Part shown: positions 4,755-9,110 of the stretch, piece after piece
Layout: every line of letters starts with the position of its first letter
Position numbering within the stretch: the stretch's first letter is position 1
NCBI GenBank assembly: GCA_946410535.1
Contig: CAMKAR010000071.1
Coordinates: 1-9,110 of the forward strand
DNA length: 9,110 nucleotides
Source of the DNA: an uncultured Bacteroidales bacterium
GTDB lineage: Bacteria > Bacteroidota > Bacteroidia > Bacteroidales > F082
Reading direction: 5' to 3'
Notes under the pieces: model-generated
Told to the model about the DNA's origin: nothing
Databases searched by the model: none
What the model saw: only the letters and a program-made list of their open reading frames with translations
Translations under genes and position numbers: made by a program

Positions 4755-5540
4755 GTGAAAAAGTGTTTGGTTGTTCTTTCTGCTTTGTTTTTGCTTGCCA
4801 TTAGTGGTTGCCAAAAGTTTGCTGGTGAGCCTGTTACGAAGAATTTCGACATTTCTGGCAACTACACTGAGCTTGAAGTGCAGAATGCGTTTGAGGTCAC
4901 TGTGAGTGATGCCGTTGAGGTTGTCACGGTCACGGTTGGCGAGAATGTCATGCCGAAGGTGGTGGTTGAAGTTGTCGACAACACACTGAAAATTCGAATC
5001 AAGGACAAGGTTAACTTCTATGGCGGCGAAATGAAAGCCATCATCCCTTACAATGCCCATCTGACGAGTGTCGACTTGTCGGGCGCTTCCGAGTTCCGTT
5101 CGGAATACGGCCTTGAAGGCGAGAAAGTTGAAGTGGACTTGTCGGGCGCTTCCGATTTCTATTGCGACATCAATGCGGACGAAATCGACACGAATCTGTC
5201 GGGTGCATCCATAATCGAGAGCGGTGTTTCGGCCACCGACCTTGACCTTGACTTGGCCGGTGCTTCTGACGCCACGCTGACGGGTCAAGTTGCAACGCTT
5301 AAAGTCGATTTATCAGGCGCGAGCAACATCAAGAAAACAGTTGTGGACAATCGTTATGGTCTCGTTTGCGACCGATGTGAAGGCTCGTTGTCGGGCGCAA
5401 GCAATGCCTACATCCATTGCGATGGCACCATCAAAGTCGGCCTTTCTGGGGCCAGCGATCTGCACTTTACTGGAACAGCCTTCACGGGGGATAGCAACAC
5501 TTCAGGCGCTTCGGATATCATTCATGATGAACTGCCGTGA
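4755..5540 (+). CDS. GIN-domain (DUF2807) lipoprotein with eight LSGAS repeats
   Basis: 261 residues from the GTG at 4755, which gives the classic lipoprotein signal MKKCLVVLSALFLLAISGC; the lipobox ISGC makes Cys19 the lipidated residue. The alternative ATG at 4728 adds nine residues (MVYNGGLIV) before the lysines and is less typical. The mature protein begins with the DUF2807 entry motif (KNFDISGNYTELEVQNAFEV, 29-48). A right-handed beta-helix-like ladder follows, with L-S-G-A-S at 108-112, 129-133, 148-152, 167-171 (LAGAS), 186-190, 212-216, 230-234 and 249-253 (TSGAS), one per coil of 18-26 residues. Pfam describes the family as a putative autotransporter adhesin head (GIN domain). Such proteins are abundant, mostly uncharacterised envelope or surface lipoproteins of Bacteroidota. 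Two coils share an identical 20-bp stretch of DNA (5073-5092, 5136-5155), suggesting coil duplication. It is a single gene with its own promoter and terminator. Confidence 0.9.
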   Translation: MKKCLVVLSALFLLAISGCQKFAGEPVTKNFDISGNYTELEVQNAFEVTVSDAVEVVTVTVGENVMPKVVVEVVDNTLKIRIKDKVNFYGGEMKAIIPYNAHLTSVDLSGASEFRSEYGLEGEKVEVDLSGASDFYCDINADEIDTNLSGASIIESGVSATDLDLDLAGASDATLTGQVATLKVDLSGASNIKKTVVDNRYGLVCDRCEGSLSGASNAYIHCDGTIKVGLSGASDLHFTGTAFTGDSNTSGASDIIHDELP

Positions 5541-5563
5541 GTTGGATGGGACGTAAAAGTTTA

Positions 5564-5595
5564 AAGCCAGAGCTGTTAAAGGTTCTGGCTTTTTT
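5564..5595 (+). terminator. Intrinsic terminator after the GIN lipoprotein, possibly bidirectional
   Basis: AAGCCAGAGCT pairs with GGTTCTGGCTT (two G-T pairs) around the loop GTTAAA and is followed by six T. The T-run overlaps the stop codon of the convergent ATPase gene (5594-5596). On the minus strand the same stem is followed by TTTAAACTTTT, so it could serve both genes. Apart from five loop bases it is identical to the terminator at 3815-3845. Confidence 0.88.
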
Positions 5596-6718
5596 ATTGT
5601 CTCAGCCAAAGCCCGAAAAACCGATCATAAACGCTGTAGCCGTCTTCGTCCTCAGCAACCAACTCCTTGTCGGTGAGCACTCGGAGGGCGCTTCGCACGG
5701 TGCTGGCTGGCCCAGGCTGGTGTTTTTGCAGGAACTCTTGACTTCCAATTTCCTTCACTTTTCCTTCATGAGCGATAGATTTAATGAGTGACAATTGGTT
5801 GGAAGTGAGGAGTTTGCAGTAAGTCCTAAAGGTTTCCTTGTATTCTTCCAGAATGTCTTCTATCGTTGTGGCTAAGGTTTGCCCATCGATTTGGCGTGTG
5901 CCGTATTGATAAAGTCGGTTGAGCACACATTGGATATACCAAGTGTGTCCGTAAACAGTAGTGTACAGCTCATGGAAAGTCTCTTTTGACAAAGTTTGCT
6001 TGTGACGCTCAAAGTGACGTTGGGCAAAGTCAAAATAGGCATCTTCAGGGATTTCGTATAGCGGGAACATCTGCGTGCTTTGGAAAAACGGGCGGTTGGC
6101 AGCCATAAACATTTCGGTCATCAGGTGCTTTTGGCTTCCTGCGAAGATGAAATGGACATTGGTGAGATGTTGGACGTGGCTGCGCAACAGAGCCTCCATC
6201 TTTGGTTCGGGGTAATCGGAGATGACTTGAAATTCATCGAATGCAACATGGCACGGCAACTTCGACTTTTCCAACCAGCCGAAAATCTCGTCCAACGACG
6301 CTTCTGCTTCCGCCGGCTTGATGTCAAGGCTGATTTGCGGTGCGCCTGTTGATGGCTCGGCGGAGAGAACAGGTCGTAGCGACTTGAACCACGATAAGAT
6401 TTCTTTCCAAACCCGGCCAGAAGGCATGACGATTTGTTTCAATACGACCTTGCCGAAGGCTTGTACCAAGTCGGCGAGGCAGGAGGTTTGGTCCAAGTCA
6501 ACGTAAAAGCAATTGGCTTCTTTTGGGTCAAATCTTTCAAAAACATGCTTGATTAACCCTGTTTTTCCCATTCTTCTTGGGCTGATTAGGGTTATATTTC
6601 GGCCATTTTTGAGTGCTTCAATAAGCCGTTTTGTTTCGTTTTCACGGTCGCAAAAGTAGTCGTTTCCTATATAAGCGAGTACGGAGAATGGGTTGAAATC
6701 CTTTGTTTTACTTGACAT
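5594..6718 (-). CDS. P-loop ATPase of the archaeal-ATPase/STAND-like AAA family
   Basis: 374 residues. The N-terminus has the family entry FNPFSVLAYIGNDYFCDREN, then a Walker A of the SPRRMGKT type (46-53, Lys52-Thr53). Walker B is HVAFDEFQ (157-164, Asp161-Glu162), and the sensor-like strand is FIFAGSQKHLM (190-200). The C-terminal third (about 300-374) looks like a winged helix-turn-helix (SNQLSLIKSIA, then STVRSALRVLTDKELV), ending in the characteristic DRFFGLWLR. Proteins of this class (Pfam archaeal ATPase, often with a DUF234-like tail) are numerous in Bacteroidota and archaea. They belong to the STAND branch of signalling ATPases, and their targets are mostly unknown. The length is usual (350-400) and the motifs are complete, so it should bind and hydrolyse ATP. 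It converges on the GIN lipoprotein gene; its stop codon lies in that gene's terminator. A tandem 14-bp repeat lies in its leader. A role in defence is possible but not shown. Confidence 0.87.
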   Translation of the reverse strand: MSSKTKDFNPFSVLAYIGNDYFCDRENETKRLIEALKNGRNITLISPRRMGKTGLIKHVFERFDPKEANCFYVDLDQTSCLADLVQAFGKVVLKQIVMPSGRVWKEILSWFKSLRPVLSAEPSTGAPQISLDIKPAEAEASLDEIFGWLEKSKLPCHVAFDEFQVISDYPEPKMEALLRSHVQHLTNVHFIFAGSQKHLMTEMFMAANRPFFQSTQMFPLYEIPEDAYFDFAQRHFERHKQTLSKETFHELYTTVYGHTWYIQCVLNRLYQYGTRQIDGQTLATTIEDILEEYKETFRTYCKLLTSNQLSLIKSIAHEGKVKEIGSQEFLQKHQPGPASTVRSALRVLTDKELVAEDEDGYSVYDRFFGLWLRQ

Positions 6719-6758
6719 TATGACTAAATATTAGATTGTGATTTTGCGCTTGATTGCC

Positions 6759-6788
6759 ACGAAAATTTCGCGACGAAAATTTCGCGAC
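6759..6788. repeat. Perfect tandem 14-bp repeat in the ATPase leader
   Basis: ACGAAAATTTCGCG occurs twice with no gap (6759-6772, 6773-6786), and a further AC starts a third unit. Each unit holds the near-palindrome CGAAAATTTCG. It lies between the -7 box and the ATG of the ATPase gene, in its predicted 5' leader, so it could be a two-site operator or form a small RNA hairpin. Confidence 0.65.
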
Positions 6789-6801
6789 AATTTTTTCGTT
6801 G

Positions 6802-6809
6802 CAAATGTA
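6802..6809 (-). promoter_or_regulatory. Candidate -7 box of the ATPase gene
   Basis: The minus strand reads TACATTTG followed by CAAC, an exact TAnnTTTG match just after the malQ stop codon. It implies a leader of about 75 nt. No -33 TTTG at normal spacing; a TTTG lies only 11 bp upstream. Confidence 0.48.
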
Positions 6810-6819
6810 GGCTTTTTTT

Positions 6820-8706
6820 TCAAATCGGCATGTCTTCCAACGAATTTTTCATCCGCCAGCACCATTTGTTTTTCGGGTCGGCTGGCACATTGATTTGGTC
6901 GTCTTTGGGGTTGGGCGACCAAATCTTTTCATTTGTGTCCAAAAGGTCTTGCAGCGGGTAGATGTTCCACTTCGATGGACTGTCGCAATGCTTTTCCAAG
7001 ATTTTTTTGATTGTCTTGCCAGTGACTTTGCGGTCGTCGAGGTCGAGGCTGTCGAGGAACTGGCGGGCGCGCACGCGGTCTTCGGCCAGCCAGCCGCGCA
7101 AGGTGGGCATGTCGTGGGTGCCGGTGGTGTAGACGCAGTTTTCGGGCAGGTCTTCGGTGTGCACAAAAGCGTGACCGAACACTTTGGGCATCCGCTGCAC
7201 TTCAAGGCTCATGATGCCCAACTGTTGCATCACCTCGGGCACGGAGACGGGAATCATGCCGAGGTCCTCGCCGCAGGCAATCATCTTTGTGGCATTGATG
7301 AGCGGCGGCAGTTTTTCAAGGGCTTTCTGTTTCCAAAACTCGTTGTGGCGGTGGTAGTAGAAGTCCTCATAGATGCGGTCGATGGCTTGTTTTTGGTCGT
7401 CGGGCAAGGACTGGTAAAGGGCCGTTTTCTGCAATTCGATGCGGGGATGAAGTTTCTCGCTGTCGTGTGGGTCAGGGAGGAAAAGGGTGTTCAGTCCTGT
7501 TTTTAGGTGCTTGCTTTTTATGAAATGAAATCCTTGGTTTTCAATTTCTTCCACGCTCAATGGCAGGGCAGGGCTGAAATGCCCCAACAAGCCCGACTTG
7601 GCCGTCTTCGGTATCTCCCAAATGCGGAAAAAGCCTAAGATATGGTCGATGCGGTAGGCATCGAAGTAGCGGCTCATCACTTGCAGGCGGCGACACCACC
7701 AGGCGTAGTTGTCCTTTGCCATCCGTTCCCAGTTGTAGGACGGAAAGCCCCAATTCTGACCTTCGGCGGCAAAGTCGTCGGGCGGTGCACCTACTTGCAC
7801 ATCGAGGTTGAACAAATCGGGATGCGATTTCACGTCCACGCCTTTGGGATTCACCCCGATGGGGATGTCGCCTTTCAGCAGCAGGCCTTTGTCGTGCAAG
7901 GCGCGGACGGCCTCGCGCAGTTGCTTGTCACAGTGGTATTGCAGAAAGAGGTGGATTTCCGTGCCGTTGCCGTCGCGCTCGGCGCAAAATTGGGCGTAGT
8001 CATGGAGCCAGTCCTCGTTTTCTTTGATAAATTGCTGGAAATCAGCGGTTTCTTTAAGGGAATCCCATTGTTGCTCAAAGGCGGTCTGGAAATATTTCCA
8101 TTTGGTTTTCAGTACTTTGGGATAATCGACGGTGTCCTTTTTGTTGAGTTGGGTTGTTTTTTCCGAAATCCCCAATTTCTTGAGGTTCAAATAAATCGGG
8201 TTCAGCGCAAAGGCCGAAATGGCATTGTACGGGTACGAATCGCGCCAGTCGTAGTGTAAGGTTGTGTCGTTGATGGGCAGGATTTGGATGATTTTCAAGC
8301 CGTTGACTAAACACCAATTACCTAATTTCGGCAAGTCGGCATATTCGCCGATACCGAAATCATTTTCCGTGCGCAGGCTGAACAGCGGCACGGCCACGCC
8401 GCGCATCGTCTGCCTTTCGGTGAGGCCGAACCAATCCCAAACGCGGTCTTTGCCCTCGGACAGGATGCGGTTGGGGCCGTCCTCCCAACGGATTTGGCCG
8501 TTTTCGCGGATGAAATATTTGTATTCCGTTGCTGGTAGAGACGTGCCATGGCGCGTCTCTACAGAGGCGGACCAAATCCCCGGCCCCACATATTTCATCG
8601 GAACGGCCTTGTTGGTATTCCAATTTCCTAATTCTGAGGTGTTTCCCGTGAGGAACAATTCCTCGCCCCAGCGGCTGTCGTATCTTAATCTGAAAAGGTT
8701 TTTCAT
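6820..8706 (-). CDS. malQ: 4-alpha-glucanotransferase (GH77) with N-terminal CBM20
   Basis: 628 residues. The enzyme transfers alpha-1,4-glucan segments between maltooligosaccharides (disproportionation) in maltose, starch and glycogen metabolism, probably in the cytosol, as there is no signal peptide. Residues 1 to about 95 form a starch-binding CBM20 (WGEELFLTGNTSELGNWN, 13-30; EYKYFI, 61-66; WEDGPNR, 74-80). GH77 follows from about 103. Catalytic residues are complete: nucleophile Asp354 in FDAYRIDHILGF, acid/base Glu480 in ACGEDLGMIP, and stabiliser Asp532 in TGTHDMPTLRGW. Between nucleophile and acid/base lies an insertion of about 90 residues (367-470), as in plant DPE2 and Bacteroidota enzymes. 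The protein has one CBM20 where the longer Bacteroides form (about 890 residues) usually has two. A REP-like palindrome encodes residues 49-58. The ATG at 8706 is only 4 bp from a -7 box, so the mRNA may be leaderless. The C-terminus looks complete. Confidence 0.95.
   Translation of the reverse strand: MKNLFRLRYDSRWGEELFLTGNTSELGNWNTNKAVPMKYVGPGIWSASVETRHGTSLPATEYKYFIRENGQIRWEDGPNRILSEGKDRVWDWFGLTERQTMRGVAVPLFSLRTENDFGIGEYADLPKLGNWCLVNGLKIIQILPINDTTLHYDWRDSYPYNAISAFALNPIYLNLKKLGISEKTTQLNKKDTVDYPKVLKTKWKYFQTAFEQQWDSLKETADFQQFIKENEDWLHDYAQFCAERDGNGTEIHLFLQYHCDKQLREAVRALHDKGLLLKGDIPIGVNPKGVDVKSHPDLFNLDVQVGAPPDDFAAEGQNWGFPSYNWERMAKDNYAWWCRRLQVMSRYFDAYRIDHILGFFRIWEIPKTAKSGLLGHFSPALPLSVEEIENQGFHFIKSKHLKTGLNTLFLPDPHDSEKLHPRIELQKTALYQSLPDDQKQAIDRIYEDFYYHRHNEFWKQKALEKLPPLINATKMIACGEDLGMIPVSVPEVMQQLGIMSLEVQRMPKVFGHAFVHTEDLPENCVYTTGTHDMPTLRGWLAEDRVRARQFLDSLDLDDRKVTGKTIKKILEKHCDSPSKWNIYPLQDLLDTNEKIWSPNPKDDQINVPADPKNKWCWRMKNSLEDMPI
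8535..8562. repeat. REP-like 28-bp palindrome inside malQ
   Basis: GTAGAGACG (8535-8543) and CGTCTCTAC (8554-8562) flank the centre TGCCATGGCG. In all, 13 of 14 base pairs match, and the exception (8544/8553) is a T-G pair. Palindromes of the form GTAGAGACG...CGTCTCTAC recur as interspersed short repeats in many bacterial genomes, Bacteroidota included (from memory). Here it is read as codons 49-57 of malQ, V-E-T-R-H-G-T-S-L, plus the first base of the Pro58 codon, in a CBM20 loop just before the EYKYFI strand. Confidence 0.72.
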
Positions 8707-8710
8707 GGCG

Positions 8711-8718
8711 CAAAGTTA
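8711..8718 (-). promoter_or_regulatory. -7 box 4 bp from the malQ start codon
   Basis: The minus strand reads TAACTTTG, then CGCC, then the ATG at 8706. TAACTTTG is an exact TAnnTTTG match. As transcription normally begins 4-8 nt after this box, the transcript would start at or next to the ATG. No clear -33 TTTG is present. Confidence 0.5.
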
Positions 8719-8726
8719 GGGAATTA

Positions 8727-8810
8727 TTTCACGCAGAATCTTGGGAATTATGAGAAGGATGGTTTTTCGTCGCTTTGCGTTTCCCATGGTTCTGCGTTTT
8801 CTGCGTGAAA
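8727..8810. repeat. 12-bp inverted repeat with extra TTCTGCGT copy
   Basis: TTTCACGCAGAA (8727-8738) is the exact inverse of TTCTGCGTGAAA (8799-8810). A further TTCTGCGT lies at 8790-8797, 9 bp before the last copy, and a weaker TTTGCGTTT at 8774-8782. TCTGCG/TGAAA-type repeats are widespread in intergenic DNA of many bacteria. The 60-bp gap argues against a simple terminator. The arms bracket most of the space between malQ and the gene at 8839. Confidence 0.6.
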
Positions 8811-8838
8811 AAAACATACTCCATCTGTGTGAGGACAA

Positions 8839-9110
8839 TCATTCTATCTTCACCCGACTAATCACCCCGCGATTGCTCTCCGAGTCGAAAAACGCGCTGT
8901 AGGCATAGCCACCATGCACCTTGAATACTCTTGGAAAAATCTTTTTGCTAGCCTTTTGTCCCATGCCGACAGTGCCCGCTTCAGGATCGTAGAGGCCGAT
9001 GTGGTTCATCCCATTGTCAACAAATAGGCCGTAGGTCTTGCCAGTGGCCTTGTCTGTGAGGAACTCGTTTTGGAACTGTTTTTCTCCAGAAGTGATTTTC
9101 AAAGGTTGTC
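8839..9110 (-). CDS. C-terminal end of an unrecognised protein, possibly beta-propeller (cut by right edge)
   Basis: The minus-strand frame is open from the right edge to the TGA at 8841-8839, giving about 90 residues of what should be a longer protein. The only start-like codon inside is a TTG at 9102, and the frame stays open beyond it, so this is a 3' fragment and not a small gene. The sequence (TGKTYGLFVDNGMNHIGLYD, then FPRVFKVHGGYAYSAFFD, ending RGVISRVKIE) alternates short hydrophobic strands with turns rich in Gly, Asn and Asp. That pattern looks like the last blades of a six-bladed beta-propeller of the kind common in Bacteroidales lipoproteins (BF3247/DUF4934-like). This is a weak family guess from pattern only. 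It ends 132 bp upstream of malQ on the same strand. Confidence 0.62.
   Translation of the reverse strand, partial: QPLKITSGEKQFQNEFLTDKATGKTYGLFVDNGMNHIGLYDPEAGTVGMGQKASKKIFPRVFKVHGGYAYSAFFDSESNRGVISRVKIE

Noticed and set aside
4746..5288. Minus-strand open frame of 180 codons opposite the GIN lipoprotein
   Set aside because: Its repeated R-Q segments are the reverse reading of the LSGAS repeats; the plus strand has the signal peptide, repeats and terminator.
6895..7506. Long plus-strand open frame opposite malQ (about 200 codons), and a similar one at 7642-8259
   Set aside because: Both lie wholly antisense to the GH77 gene, whose catalytic motifs are intact. Their translations are low-complexity Val/Gly/Phe-rich mirrors with no family resemblance.
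8839..9102. Complete 87-residue gene starting at the TTG at 9102
   Set aside because: The frame continues open to the window edge and the sequence reads as the tail of a larger protein.

Overview
The window most likely comes from a gut-type Bacteroidales (Bacteroidota) chromosome. Several start codons have the Bacteroidota sigma-factor -7 box TAnnTTTG just upstream, Shine-Dalgarno sequences are mostly absent, and two lipoproteins carry short Lys/Arg N-termini with lipoboxes. The gene families fit too: a long-form DeoC, a CBM20-GH77 amylomaltase, a GIN/DUF2807 lipoprotein and an archaeal-ATPase-like AAA protein. No rRNA, tRNA, CRISPR array, transposase or integrase is visible.

Layout. The left edge (1-127, minus) holds the start of an OsmC-family gene. 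A 164-bp gap follows, almost filled by a highly structured palindromic element (146-289). Then comes a minus-strand operon, read right to left: a small antitoxin-like protein (from 2125), an AbiEii-type nucleotidyltransferase (from 1818) and deoxyribose-phosphate aldolase deoC (from 1131). The first two overlap, and the third follows after 6 bp. A 320-bp gap with operator-like repeats precedes a 70-aa XRE regulator (2447-2659). This is followed by a helically phased repeat array and an AT-rich orphan lipoprotein gene (2898-3791). A minus-strand MNT-HepT toxin-antitoxin pair (4544-3914) lies next, then a plus-strand GIN/DUF2807 lipoprotein (4755-5540). It converges on an AAA/STAND-like ATPase (6718-5594, minus). 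Last come the CBM20-GH77 4-alpha-glucanotransferase malQ (8706-6820, minus) and the 3' end of an unrecognised gene cut by the right edge (8839-9110, minus).

Function. osmC, deoC and malQ look like ordinary stress and carbon-metabolism genes. Between deoC and malQ sits an accessory stretch with two unrelated nucleotidyltransferase toxin-antitoxin-like pairs, a small regulator, two secreted lipoproteins and a P-loop ATPase. The two lipoprotein genes end in nearly identical terminator hairpins.

The most notable non-coding signals are three. The first is the deoC-osmC element: three inverted 9-bp-phased CAAAAC iterons around two GC-rich hairpins with complementary loops. The second is a 28-bp REP-like palindrome lying in frame inside the malQ starch-binding domain. 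The third is the array of CAYGAATT sites, mostly spaced 21 bp, between the XRE gene and the orphan lipoprotein. No complete new system could be demonstrated from sequence alone.
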